In this document: one piece after another, positions 1-9,285 of the stretch
Position numbering within the stretch: the first letter of the stretch is position 1
Layout of the letters: every line of letters starts with the position of its first letter
NCBI GenBank assembly: GCA_910585765.1
Contig: CAJUES010000006.1
Span: 28,777 to 92,776 of the forward strand
Length of the DNA: 64,000 nt
DNA from: an uncultured Lachnospiraceae bacterium
GTDB lineage: Bacteria; Bacillota; Clostridia; Lachnospirales; Lachnospiraceae
Reading direction: 5' to 3'
Made by a program: the position numbers and the translations under genes
The notes under the pieces: model-generated
The model's input: the letters and a program-made list of their open reading frames with translations, nothing else
Databases searched by the model: none
Told to the model about the DNA's origin: nothing

Positions 1-41
1 CGAGATCTACACTCTTTCCCTACACGACGCTCTTCCGATCT
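1..41 (+). other. Illumina TruSeq adapter sequence (contamination)
   Basis: Bases 1-41 match the 3' part of the Illumina universal (P5/TruSeq) adapter and end in its characteristic CTCTTCCGATCT. A run of seven C follows before sequence that continues the helicase gene. This is library sequence left on the contig end, not biology. Confidence 0.97.
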
Positions 42-49
42 CCCCCCCG

Positions 50-2545
50 TCAAAGCCACTCGTTCCAGAAGCGCTCGACCCTCCCCGAAACCTGCGACAC
101 GCTGACTACTTCGTAGCGGCTCCACTCCCGCGGGAACATGCGGCGGTACTGCGGCTCTAAAAATCGCTCGTCGAGCAGCGCCACCACGCCGACATCCTCC
201 GCAGTGCGGATCACGCGCCCCGCCGACTGCAGCACCTTGTTCATGCCGGGATATCTGTAGGCATAGTCAAAGCCGTTCTCCCCCTGCGCGTCAAAATATT
301 CTTTCAGGAGCTGCCGCTCACACCCCACCTGCGGAATGCCTGTCCCCACGATGATCGCACCGATCAGGCTGTCTCGTTTCAAGTCAATCCCCTCGGAAAA
401 GATCCCGCCCATCACGCAGAAACCGATCAGGATCGACCCTTGCGCATCCCCGGCATCCACGATGGCGTCCCCTGAAGGATAACACACGTTACTTTCTTGA
501 AACCGCAGCAGGAACGCCTCCCGCATCGCCTCGCTCATATGGTCCTCCTGCACGATGCACTCCATCGCGTCCGCATCGTAGTACGTATTCATAAAGCTGT
601 TGTACACCTGCTCCAGGAAAACGTGGGACGGCAGAAAGACGAGATAATTGCCGTGCCGCTGCCGCACCACCTCATGAATGTAGCGCGCGATGCGCAGGAA
701 CTCCTCCTCGCTCCTTCTCGTATATTTGCTCGTGACGTCGTTCGCGATCAGCAGCGCTTTCTTTCCCTCATCGAACGTCGATCTGGCATAGACCTCATAG
801 TCCGTCGGCTCGCCGCCTAAGAGCTTCTTGTAGTACTGTATCGGCAGCAGCGTCGCGGAGAACAGGATCGTGCTCCTGCCCTTCTGCATACACTGCCGCA
901 GATTCCGCGCCGGATTGACGCAGAACAGCTTTAACATGAAATCCCCGTCGTCCATCAGCTGGCTGTACATCACATAATTCTCGTCCATGATCTCATACAT
1001 ATTGAGGAAGTGCGCCACCTCGAAATAAAATTCCAGCAGTTCTTTTTTGTTCGGGAAGGTGTCGTGCTCGTCGAGAAAATCATCGACCGCCCCGTAGAGG
1101 CGGTTCAGCGCCACGACAAATCCGTCGATGCCGTCTTCCCTGCGCCAGTCCTCGCACTGCCGCTTCATGGCGAGCAGCTCCCTGTTGCACTTGTCAAGAT
1201 GCTTCGCGACCTTGGGGGACAGCTCCCGGACAAGCTTTTTCATGCGGAGGAACGCATTCTTGAACAGCGCCGCACTGTACATCTCCCGCCCCCGATCCAG
1301 CAGGTTGTGCGTCTCGTCGATCAGAAATACATAATCCTTTTTGCCGATGCCGTCCGCAAAAAAGCGCTTGAGGTATACCCTCGGATCAAACACATAGTTG
1401 TAATCACAGATGACGGCATCGGCAAACAGACTCATGTCAAGGCTGAGTTCAAACGGGCAGACCTGATGGCGGACAGCGCACTCCTGCACTTTTTCCCTCG
1501 TAAAGTGATCCTCGTGTGTCAGCAGGTCATACATGGCATCGTTGATGCGGTCGAAATGACCGTTCGCGTAGGGACATGCATCGGGATTGCACTCTGCCTC
1601 ATCAGTCCCTGCCAGCGGCACGCGTTCTCCCTGCTCCCCATCCCGCTTCATCAGGCAGATTTTGTCCTTTGCGGTCAGCACGATCGTCTTCATGCGAAGC
1701 CCGTTCTCCTGCAGCATGCCGAAACACTCCTGCGCCACCGTGCGGGTGATGGTCTTCGCGGTGAGATAAAAGATCTTTTCCGTCATGCCCTCGCCCATAG
1801 ATTTCACCGTCGGAAAGACTGTCGATATCGTCTTGCCGACCCCAGTGGGCGCCTCGAGAAAGAGTTTCCTCCTGTGATAAACAGTCTGATAGACGTAGGT
1901 GACAAGCTCCTTCTGCCCCTCGCGGTACGGGAACGGAAACGTCAGCTGCCGGATCGCCGCGGTGCGGATCTGGTTCCACTCAAACTGAAAATCCGCCCAC
2001 TTCCTGTACTCCTGCATCAGTTCGCCAAACCACCGTTTCAGTTCCGAAAAAGTATAATCCTCATGAAAATATTTGAGCTCCTCCGTCTCGATATAGCAGT
2101 ACGTCATACGCACACCGATCTGTTCCAGATGATTTTCCTCCGCGTACATATACGCATAGCACTTTGCCTGCGCAAGATGGACACCCACAGGCTGGGTGAT
2201 GCGTTTTAACTCCCTGTAAGTGCCCTTGATCTCATCGATGATCACTTTTTCTTCCTTCACCTGCGCCGGCAGTGCTTTGTCGCAGACAGCGTCATGTTCC
2301 CCCCAGCTGTAATCGATGATCCCATCCGCTCTTCCTTCTATTATTATGTCGTACTCCGGTGTCTTCCATGTGTACCGCAGACCGATCTCCGCATGGTACT
2401 CGCTGCCCATGCGCCGCTGCAGCATCCTGTGTATGCGGCTCCCCTCCTGCATCGCAGTGTCCGCTCCCCCCGATTTCCGATTGTCGATGCTGCCTTCCCG
2501 CAGTATGAACTCCACAAGCTGCCGGACCGATACACGTATCTCCAT
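50..2545 (-). CDS. PD-(D/E)XK nuclease fused to XPD/DinG-like Fe-S DNA helicase
   Basis: This is an 831-residue superfamily 2 helicase of the Rad3/XPD/DinG group. The N-terminal 200 residues look like a Cas4/RecB-type nuclease: GRADGIID at about 71-78, then IDEIKG around 103-108 and a downstream Q..CYAY element. Walker A is EAPTGVGKT near 231 and the DEAH-type box reads DETHNLLD. Between them are spaced cysteines (CLMKRD, CNPDAC, CAVRHQVC) that fit the Fe-S cluster domain. Motif VI is seen in QSAGRVIRT. The ATG follows an AAAAGGGGA ribosome site. The expected role is repair or processing of branched or damaged DNA. The stop codon lies only nine bases from the adapter, but it is in frame and the length is normal for the family. 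Confidence 0.9.
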   Translation of the reverse strand: MEIRVSVRQLVEFILREGSIDNRKSGGADTAMQEGSRIHRMLQRRMGSEYHAEIGLRYTWKTPEYDIIIEGRADGIIDYSWGEHDAVCDKALPAQVKEEKVIIDEIKGTYRELKRITQPVGVHLAQAKCYAYMYAEENHLEQIGVRMTYCYIETEELKYFHEDYTFSELKRWFGELMQEYRKWADFQFEWNQIRTAAIRQLTFPFPYREGQKELVTYVYQTVYHRRKLFLEAPTGVGKTISTVFPTVKSMGEGMTEKIFYLTAKTITRTVAQECFGMLQENGLRMKTIVLTAKDKICLMKRDGEQGERVPLAGTDEAECNPDACPYANGHFDRINDAMYDLLTHEDHFTREKVQECAVRHQVCPFELSLDMSLFADAVICDYNYVFDPRVYLKRFFADGIGKKDYVFLIDETHNLLDRGREMYSAALFKNAFLRMKKLVRELSPKVAKHLDKCNRELLAMKRQCEDWRREDGIDGFVVALNRLYGAVDDFLDEHDTFPNKKELLEFYFEVAHFLNMYEIMDENYVMYSQLMDDGDFMLKLFCVNPARNLRQCMQKGRSTILFSATLLPIQYYKKLLGGEPTDYEVYARSTFDEGKKALLIANDVTSKYTRRSEEEFLRIARYIHEVVRQRHGNYLVFLPSHVFLEQVYNSFMNTYYDADAMECIVQEDHMSEAMREAFLLRFQESNVCYPSGDAIVDAGDAQGSILIGFCVMGGIFSEGIDLKRDSLIGAIIVGTGIPQVGCERQLLKEYFDAQGENGFDYAYRYPGMNKVLQSAGRVIRTAEDVGVVALLDERFLEPQYRRMFPREWSRYEVVSVSQVSGRVERFWNEWL

Positions 2546-2736
2546 GTCTGTCCCCTTTTCCTACAGGCGCCCGCAATATCCGGGCGTATACTTATGCTTT
2601 TCCCACGCAGCCGCCGGAAGGAAACACATCGCTCCCAAAAAGGGCGTACTGCAAAAAACTCCCTCCAAGTGACAGTTTACGCTATCATCCAGAGAGAGTC
2701 AATTACATTGTATCGTTTTTCCAACACACGGATATG

Positions 2737-2961
2737 TTATGCGATCGCAAGCCCGTTCACGAAACGCTCGAACTCATCGTTGTAACCTGCGTACTGCAGC
2801 GTCAGTATTGACCGGAAATCCAGCCCCATCACACCGATGATCGACTTCGCATCGACAGTGTAGTGATTGTAGGAAATGTCGATATCAAAATCACATTTCG
2901 ATGCCTCGTTTACAAAATTCTGTACATCTGCAGGTGTCATCTTAATTTTGCGTTCCCTCAT
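2737..2961 (-). CDS. HPr-like domain protein lacking the phosphorylated histidine
   Basis: This 74-residue protein resembles the PTS phosphocarrier HPr. The segment DAKSIIGVMGLDF aligns with the HPr helix around Ser46 (AKSIMGVMSL in typical HPr), and the whole length fits one HPr fold. The usual GLHARPA loop with His15 is absent; the N terminus reads KIKMTPADVQ instead. It therefore cannot accept phosphate at His15, although the serine of AKSI that HPr kinase would use is kept. Start: ATG after GAAAGGAAG; an internal ATG at residue 8 is also possible. It is monocistronic by position. A regulatory role is inference. Confidence 0.75.
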   Translation of the reverse strand: MRERKIKMTPADVQNFVNEASKCDFDIDISYNHYTVDAKSIIGVMGLDFRSILTLQYAGYNDEFERFVNGLAIA

Positions 2962-3506
2962 AAATACTTACTTCCTTTCTCCGCACAAACTCACAGTCCG
3001 TCGTGCCCCCTGATCAGAGCAGCTGTCGGCAGCTTTGGCATCACAATATTTCATAACGCCCGCTCTTCTATATAGCTCCCCGCGATCTCTGTTTCACGTA
3101 TTATAGTATACAATATGCGCCAAGTAAAGATTTTTTGTCGCTTCCCGCCACATTTCGTCGCTTTTGAACACCCTGTGTCCCATCTTGTATACAATCCTGC
3201 ATATCGTTGTGCCATTTCTATAGTATATTGTCACCGAATTTTTGATCTTTATGCACTTTTGATCTGATTTCTTTTCTGCTCAGCCAATCAGTATGCAGAT
3301 GTGAACACTTTTGAACACATTTTTTCCCGCGAAGAGAAAACGACAATTAATGCATTAAAACGTAACACTTTTAAGCTTGCATTTTATATTATTTCCGCTA
3401 TACTAAGACGTAACCGCTCGAACACACTGTTAATTTTCAAACATGTGTTCAAGAGTCCGTGTCAAATACGCTCTGGCAAAACGAAAGAAAAGTGAGGTGC
3501 ACAACT
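2962..3506. other. Intergenic region upstream of the ABC exporter operon
   Basis: No gene is visible. The region separates the divergent HPr-like gene and ABC operon. It holds several GAACAC words (3166-3171, 3303-3308, 3313-3318, 3420-3425) and one inverted GTGTTC (3445-3450). The pair 3420-3425/3445-3450 lies just downstream of the likely promoter, in a position suited to an operator. Confidence 0.5.
3377..3404 (+). promoter_or_regulatory. Likely sigma-A promoter of the ABC exporter operon
   Basis: TTGCAT at 3377-3382 and TATACT at 3399-3404 are separated by 16 bases, about 100 bases upstream of the first exporter gene. An inverted GAACAC/GTGTTC pair follows at 3420-3450. Confidence 0.5.
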
Positions 3507-5288
3507 ATGACTGCCATGAAATGGTTCTACTCTTTTCTAAGGAAACACAATCGAAGTATGGCGCTGGGCATTGTGATCGTGACCGTGATCTCAATCCTTG
3601 CCATCGTAAAGCCGATCGTCTCCGGCTCCATCGTCGACGACGTGATCACCGGCGGAAACTATGACCTGCTGCCGAAGCTGATCGCGCTGCTGGTCATCAT
3701 CACGATCCTGCGCGGAACGCTGCGCTACTGGTCGCAGGTCATCTTTGAGACCTGCTCGCAGGATGTGCTGTATTCCATGCGCGACACGGTCTACCGCAAG
3801 CTCCTGCAGGAGGACTTCAACTTCTACAATAAGAAGCGGACCGGCGACCTGCTGAGCCGTCAGACCGGTGACATGGACGCCATACGGCATTTCATAGCAT
3901 TTGTTATCTATCAAGTGTATGAAAATGTCTTCCTGTTCTTCTTCGCGCTGATCATGATCTTCACGGTCAGCTGGAAGCTTGCACTCTGCATGTGCGCAGT
4001 GCTGCCCTTCTCGCTGATGGTGACGCTGAGCCAGACCCGGGAAGGGCGTCCGCGCTTCCAGCGGATCCGGGAGCAGTTCTCCTCGCTCAACACCTTCGTG
4101 CAGGAGAATGTCAGCGGAAACCGCGTGGTCAAGGCGTTCTCCAAGGAAGACTACGAGATTGGAAAATTTAATAAAGAAAATGACGGCTACCGCGATGCCG
4201 AGCTTGCCGCCGCTGAGATCTGGACAAAGTACGTGCCAAAATTCGAGTTCCTCTCAAATATGCTCACGGTGATCCTGATGCTCATCGGCAGTATCATGGT
4301 GATCCAGGGCAGCATGACACTCGGAAACTACGTCACGATCAACGGCTACCTGTGGATGCTCATGAACCCGCTGCGTCAGATCGGCTGGCGTATCAACGAT
4401 ATACAGCGCTTCACGACCTCCGTGGAGAAAATCTACGCCACCTACAGCGAGGATCCGAAAGTAAAGCACCCCGCAAAGCCGATCCCCTGCAGGAAGCTCA
4501 AGGGCGATATCGAGTTCAGAAATGTCTCCTACAGCGCCGACGACGAGGATATCATCCACAACGTCAGCTTCAAGGTAAAGAGCGGTCAGACCGTCGGCAT
4601 CCTCGGCTCGACCGGCTCCGGCAAATCCACCATCATGAACCTGCTCTGCCGGTTCTACGATGTCACCGACGGGGAAGTGCTGGTGGACGGCAGGAACGTG
4701 AAGGACTTAGACCTCTACAACCTCCGCCAGAATATCGGCATGGCGATGCAGGATGTCTTCCTCTTCTCGGACACGGTGGAGGGCAACATCGCCTACAGCA
4801 GACCCGACTGCCCGTTTGAAGCCGTCCAGAAGGCCGCTGTCATGGCGGACGCCGACAACTTTATCCGTGAGATGCCCGACGGCTACGACACGATCGTCGG
4901 CGAGCGCGGCGTCGGACTCTCCGGCGGTCAGAAACAGCGCATCTCGCTGGCGAGGGCACTCTTAAAAGAGCCTTCGATACTGATACTCGACGACACGACC
5001 TCAGCCGTCGACATGGAGACAGAGAGCTATATCCAGCAGCAGCTCAACAACATTGACCGCGCCTGCACGATCTTTGTCGTCGCCTACCGCATCTCCTCCA
5101 TCAAGGATTCCGATCTGATCCTGGTCCTGAATGACGGAAAGATCGTGGAACAGGGCACGCACGACGAGCTGCTCAAAAATAACGGTTATTATGCTACGGT
5201 GTTCCGCCATCAGTACGGCGAGTTCGAAAAATACGTAGACGAGATCAACCAGAACAACAAAGGAGGTGGAAAGTATGGCTCGAAATAA
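3507..5288 (+). CDS. ABC exporter subunit with degenerate ATPase site (transmembrane + NBD)
   Basis: This 593-residue half-transporter has an N-terminal six-helix exporter domain (about 15-320) and a C-terminal ATPase domain. Walker A is GSTGSGKST and the signature is the canonical LSGGQKQR. The Walker B region reads LILDDTTSAVD, so the catalytic glutamate is aspartate, and the H-loop reads VAYRISSI, with tyrosine for histidine. Both changes mark the non-catalytic partner of heterodimeric exporters such as BmrCD or TM287/288. I chose the ATG at 3507, preceded by GTGAGG; an in-frame start at 3459 is possible. It overlaps the next gene by 14 bases. Exported substrate (drug, lipid or peptide) is unknown. 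Confidence 0.93.
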   Translation: MTAMKWFYSFLRKHNRSMALGIVIVTVISILAIVKPIVSGSIVDDVITGGNYDLLPKLIALLVIITILRGTLRYWSQVIFETCSQDVLYSMRDTVYRKLLQEDFNFYNKKRTGDLLSRQTGDMDAIRHFIAFVIYQVYENVFLFFFALIMIFTVSWKLALCMCAVLPFSLMVTLSQTREGRPRFQRIREQFSSLNTFVQENVSGNRVVKAFSKEDYEIGKFNKENDGYRDAELAAAEIWTKYVPKFEFLSNMLTVILMLIGSIMVIQGSMTLGNYVTINGYLWMLMNPLRQIGWRINDIQRFTTSVEKIYATYSEDPKVKHPAKPIPCRKLKGDIEFRNVSYSADDEDIIHNVSFKVKSGQTVGILGSTGSGKSTIMNLLCRFYDVTDGEVLVDGRNVKDLDLYNLRQNIGMAMQDVFLFSDTVEGNIAYSRPDCPFEAVQKAAVMADADNFIREMPDGYDTIVGERGVGLSGGQKQRISLARALLKEPSILILDDTTSAVDMETESYIQQQLNNIDRACTIFVVAYRISSIKDSDLILVLNDGKIVEQGTHDELLKNNGYYATVFRHQYGEFEKYVDEINQNNKGGGKYGSK

Positions 5289-7071
5289 ATATGATATCGA
5301 CGAAGTGATCGAGGATAAATTTGACTTTGGACAGCTCAAACGCGTCTTCCAGTATGTAAAACCCTACCGGGGACAGCTTGCCTTCGCGCTTTTCCTGATG
5401 CTGTCCGCATCCGCGCTGACCATGCTCTTCCCTATGTTCATCAGCGAGATCATGGACACCTACATCCCTGCAGGGAATATCAGGGCGATTGTGACCATCA
5501 CTTTGATATCACTTGTTATCGTACTGTACACCTGCGTGTGCATCCGCCTCAAGATACGCATCACCAGCCGTATCGGCCAGGCGATCGTGCACCAGCTGCG
5601 ATCCGACATCTTCTGCCACCTGCAGGAGCTGCCGTTCTCCTACTACGACGACCGGCCGCACGGCAAGATCCAGGTGCGCGTGGTCAACTACGTGAACAGC
5701 TTAAGTGACCTGCTCTCCAACGGTATCATCAACACGATCACAGACATGTGTAATTTAATTTTTATCCTGATCTTTATGCTCCTGCTGCATGTCAGGCTCA
5801 CACTGATCTGCCTGTGCGGACTGCCTGTGCTCTTTGCGGTCATCGTGTTCGTGAAGCGGCGCCAGCGGCGCGCGTGGCAGATCCAGAGCAACAAGCAGTC
5901 CAACCTCACCGCCTACATCGCGGAGAGTATCAACGGCATCCGCGTCACGCAGTCCTTCGTGCGCGAGCGCGAGAACACTTCGATCTTCAACCATTTGAGT
6001 GACAGCTACCGGAGTGCCTGGATGCGCGCCGTCAAGTACAACTTCATCATGTGGCCCTGCATCGACTCGATCTCGACCGTCACGACGGCGTTCATCTACG
6101 TGATCGGGATCGGCTGGATCTCGGGCGAGATCTACGGTGTGACAGTCGGCATCCTGATCGCTTTCACCTCCTACATCTCAAGATTCTGGGAGCCGATCAA
6201 CACGCTCGCCTCGTTCTACAATTCGTTGCTCACCGCCATCGCCTACTTAGAGCGCATCTTTGAGACGATCGACGAGCCGGTCAACGTAAAGGACGCCGAG
6301 GATGCAGTGCCGATGCCGCCCATCGACGGAAAGGTAGAATTTGAGGACGTATGTTTCAGCTACGAGGATGGCGTCCAGATATTGAACAAGGTCAACTTCG
6401 CAGCAAACCCGGGTGACACCTACGCCATCGTAGGACCTACCGGAGCCGGCAAATCGACCATCGTCAACCTCATCAGCCGTTTCTACAATGTGGACTCCGG
6501 CAGGATACTGATCGACGGCACGGACATCTCCGGCGTGACCTTAAAATCCCTGCGCAAGCAGATGGGCATCATGATGCAGGACAGCTTCATCTTCTCCGGC
6601 ACCATTATGGATAACATACGTTACGGAAATCTGACCGCGACGGACGAGGAGGTCATCGCCGCCGCCAAGACTGTCTGCGCGCACGACTTTATCATGGAGA
6701 TGGAGAACGGCTACCAGACGCAGGTCAACGAGCGCGGAAGCCGCCTCTCGGCAGGTCAGCGGCAGCTCATCAGCTTCGCGCGGGCACTGCTGGAAAATCC
6801 GGCGATCCTGATCCTCGATGAGGCGACCTCGAGCATCGACACCGAGACGGAGATCCTGCTGCAGAAAGGTCTGAACAAACTGTTGGAGGGACGTACCTCC
6901 TTCATCATCGCCCACAGACTCTCGACCATCAAAAATGCAAACTGCATCATGTACGTCGACAAGGGCAATATCCTCGAGGCGGGCACGCACGATGAACTGC
7001 TCGCACTAAAAGGAGAATACTACAAACTGTTCATGTCGCAGTACGACTTTCTCGCAGGCAAAACCGAGTGA
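5275..7071 (+). CDS. ABC exporter subunit with catalytic ATPase site (transmembrane + NBD)
   Basis: This is the 598-residue partner of the preceding gene. It has an N-terminal six-helix domain followed by an ATPase domain with Walker A GPTGAGKST, intact Walker B LILDEATSSID with the catalytic glutamate, and the H-loop IAHRLSTI. Its signature is altered to LSAGQRQL. The signature defect here and the Walker B/H-loop defects in the partner complement each other: one of the two composite sites should hydrolyse ATP and the other should only bind it. The start at 5275 has a near-perfect AGGAGGTGG site five bases upstream, inside the 3' end of the upstream gene, so the two are translated together. 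Confidence 0.93.
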   Translation: MARNKYDIDEVIEDKFDFGQLKRVFQYVKPYRGQLAFALFLMLSASALTMLFPMFISEIMDTYIPAGNIRAIVTITLISLVIVLYTCVCIRLKIRITSRIGQAIVHQLRSDIFCHLQELPFSYYDDRPHGKIQVRVVNYVNSLSDLLSNGIINTITDMCNLIFILIFMLLLHVRLTLICLCGLPVLFAVIVFVKRRQRRAWQIQSNKQSNLTAYIAESINGIRVTQSFVRERENTSIFNHLSDSYRSAWMRAVKYNFIMWPCIDSISTVTTAFIYVIGIGWISGEIYGVTVGILIAFTSYISRFWEPINTLASFYNSLLTAIAYLERIFETIDEPVNVKDAEDAVPMPPIDGKVEFEDVCFSYEDGVQILNKVNFAANPGDTYAIVGPTGAGKSTIVNLISRFYNVDSGRILIDGTDISGVTLKSLRKQMGIMMQDSFIFSGTIMDNIRYGNLTATDEEVIAAAKTVCAHDFIMEMENGYQTQVNERGSRLSAGQRQLISFARALLENPAILILDEATSSIDTETEILLQKGLNKLLEGRTSFIIAHRLSTIKNANCIMYVDKGNILEAGTHDELLALKGEYYKLFMSQYDFLAGKTE

Positions 7072-7090
7072 TCGGGTGTGAACGTGTACA

Positions 7091-7122
7091 AAAAAGATGA
7101 GCGCAAACGCGCTCATCTTTTT
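7091..7122. terminator. Bidirectional Rho-independent terminator
   Basis: A 14 bp perfect stem (7091-7104 with 7109-7122) with an AAAC loop carries A-tract and T-tract flanks on both strands. It sits between the convergent ABC operon and MATE gene and overlaps the stop codon of the latter. Confidence 0.92.
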
Positions 7123-8518
7123 ACGTCACGATATTCTGCAGCCACACACCCTTCTTGACCAGCACAAATCCGATGATGCACTTGATGATATCCCCGAGCT
7201 GCACCATCGCGTACACGGCGATGACCGGAAGCCCTGTATAACGGCTGAGCACAAAGGCGATCACCACACTCACGCACCAGATGAACACACTGTCAAACAG
7301 GAATGTGACGATCGTCTTCCCGCCGGACCGCAGCGTGAAATACGTCGCGTGCAGAAAGGCATTCTGCGGCATGAAAAACGCCGTCGCCATAATGAAATAT
7401 TTTGCGAGCAGCCGCGCCTCGTCGTTGATCTTGTAAAGCCCCGGAAACAGCGGCGCCATGAGGAACATGACAAACGCCACGCCCGTACAGCACATCACGG
7501 AGAAAGCGATCAGCTTATTGTCCGTGTCCCGCGCCTCCTTCATCTTTCCGGCTCCGAGAAGCTGTCCCACAATGATGGCGACGGAATCTCCCAGCGCGAT
7601 GAACACAATGTTGAACACATTGTTGATCGTGTTGGAGACATTTAACCCTGCAACGACATTCAGCCCGCGGATCGAATAGCACTGTGTGAGCATCGCCATA
7701 CCGGCTGCCCACAGCGTCTCGTTGAACAAGAGCGGACTCCCCTTTTTGATGATCTTGCGCGTCAGATCCCCCGGCACCTTCAATGTCCGGTACAATCCTG
7801 TGACAAAGGCGTACGGCGCATTCTCACCGCGGCTCTTTCTGTGGACGCCGATCACCGTGATCAGCATTTCCACATACCGGGAGAGGACTGTCGCGATCGC
7901 AGCGCCGATCACCCCGAGCGCCGGTGCGCCGAATTTCCCGTAGATCAGGATATAATTGAACAGCAGATTTACAATAACAGCTGCTATTCCCGCTTTCATG
8001 GGCAGCAGCGTCTGTCCGCACTCGCGCAGCGTGCTCGAATAGATCTGCACCGCCGCAAAAGCCGGCAGACCGATCAGCATGACTTTCAGATAGCGCTCCC
8101 CGTACAGGAGCGTCGCAGCGATACTCTCCGCCGATCCGTCCCCTTTCAGGTAAGCACCGATCAGCGCCGTCCCGCAGCCCAGAAAGAGAACCGTCGTCAG
8201 CGCTGTTATGACTGTGACCATCCAGAACTTAAAACGCATCGTCTGGCGCACACCCTCATGGTTTCCCTGCCCGAAATACTGCGCCGTGAAGATGCCCGCA
8301 CCGGACACGCCGCCAAAAATGCACAGATTGTAGACAAATATCAGCTGGTTGACGATCGCCACGCCCGACATCTGTTCAGTGCCGACCTGCCCGATCATAA
8401 TGTTGTCAAGCAGGCTGACAAAGTTGGTGATCCCGTTCTGTATCATGATCGGCACCGCGATCATCAGCACCATCTTGTAAAAGTCCCTGTCCCCAATGAA
8501 TTTCGACCGTATCCTCAT
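7121..8518 (-). CDS. MATE family multidrug/sodium antiporter
   Basis: This 465-residue integral membrane protein begins MRIRSKFIGDRDFYKM and shows the two homologous six-helix bundles of MATE efflux pumps, including the N-terminal PIMIQNGITNFVSLLDNIM element and the repeat-equivalent SPLLFNETLWAAGMAML. It should export cationic compounds using a Na+ or H+ gradient. The ATG at 8518 was chosen because GGTGGAGGAA lies just upstream; a longer frame starting at 8593 lacks such a site. It is divergent from the nitroreductase gene and ends inside the shared terminator. Substrate unknown. Confidence 0.9.
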   Translation of the reverse strand: MRIRSKFIGDRDFYKMVLMIAVPIMIQNGITNFVSLLDNIMIGQVGTEQMSGVAIVNQLIFVYNLCIFGGVSGAGIFTAQYFGQGNHEGVRQTMRFKFWMVTVITALTTVLFLGCGTALIGAYLKGDGSAESIAATLLYGERYLKVMLIGLPAFAAVQIYSSTLRECGQTLLPMKAGIAAVIVNLLFNYILIYGKFGAPALGVIGAAIATVLSRYVEMLITVIGVHRKSRGENAPYAFVTGLYRTLKVPGDLTRKIIKKGSPLLFNETLWAAGMAMLTQCYSIRGLNVVAGLNVSNTINNVFNIVFIALGDSVAIIVGQLLGAGKMKEARDTDNKLIAFSVMCCTGVAFVMFLMAPLFPGLYKINDEARLLAKYFIMATAFFMPQNAFLHATYFTLRSGGKTIVTFLFDSVFIWCVSVVIAFVLSRYTGLPVIAVYAMVQLGDIIKCIIGFVLVKKGVWLQNIVT

Positions 8519-8652
8519 AATTTCCTCCACCTTTTTTGCGTACGTTTCCATATTCTGCTGCTGATTTCCGACCGTATGAAGAAATAGCAGCATGAACTAC
8601 ATCTTATCATTGTTTTGCGGGAAATACAATACAAACGGCGCTCAAATGGCAC

Positions 8653-8681
8653 TTTACTCTTATTTTGCCATTTGCTATAAT
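8653..8681 (+). promoter_or_regulatory. Likely promoter of the nitroreductase gene
   Basis: TTTACT (8653-8658) and TATAAT (8676-8681) are spaced by 17 bases. TG-C directly before the -10 makes it an extended -10 promoter. It lies in the divergent MATE/nitroreductase gap. Confidence 0.5.
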
Positions 8682-8754
8682 TATTTTGTTATTATTATAA
8701 GGAAGCTTTCGGAAAAACAGGAATACCCGCAAAAATCAAAGGAGGAGATCTACC

Positions 8755-9285
8755 ATGAACAATGTGATCGGCACGATCAAAAAGCGCAGTTCCACAAGGG
8801 GGTACACCCCCGAACCACTGACGGAGGAAGAACTGAATGCCCTGCTGCACGCCGGGCTGCAGGCGCCCACAGCGGCAAACAGGCAGGAAATCCACTTCAC
8901 CGTATTGAAGGGCGACAACCCCATCCTGCAGGAGCTCGAGGATGAGAAGAACCGCCTGCGCGGTCTCTCGGCACTACCCCACAACTTTTACTACGAGGCA
9001 CCTGTCGTCATCGTGATGAGCGCGGACAGCACCTACAGGTGGAGCCCGCTCGACGCTGGGATCGCAGTTGAGAATATGGCGCTCGCGGCGGAGGCGCTTG
9101 GACTTGGCAGTCTGATCATCGGCTGCATCTACGATGCCCTGCGCGGGGAAAAGAAGGACTACTTCGCAAAAGCCCTCCGATTCCCGGAACAGTACGAGTT
9201 TGAGATCGCGATCGCATTCGGACACAAGGCGGTCGAGAAGGATCCGCATACTTATGACGCAGAGGCACAAGTCACGCATCTGTAA
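8755..9285 (+). CDS. Nitroreductase family FMN-dependent oxidoreductase
   Basis: This 176-residue protein belongs to the nitroreductase fold. The RSSTRGYTPEPLT start is the typical (S)xRxY/F FMN-phosphate binding segment, APTAANRQ fits the second FMN contact, and GLGSLIIGCI is the conserved C-terminal glycine-rich element. It probably reduces nitro compounds, quinones or flavins with NAD(P)H as a homodimer; the real substrate cannot be told. The start follows AAAGGAGGAG at a good distance. It is monocistronic and divergent from a MATE pump, which would fit a role against toxic compounds (inference). Confidence 0.9.
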   Translation: MNNVIGTIKKRSSTRGYTPEPLTEEELNALLHAGLQAPTAANRQEIHFTVLKGDNPILQELEDEKNRLRGLSALPHNFYYEAPVVIVMSADSTYRWSPLDAGIAVENMALAAEALGLGSLIIGCIYDALRGEKKDYFAKALRFPEQYEFEIAIAFGHKAVEKDPHTYDAEAQVTHL

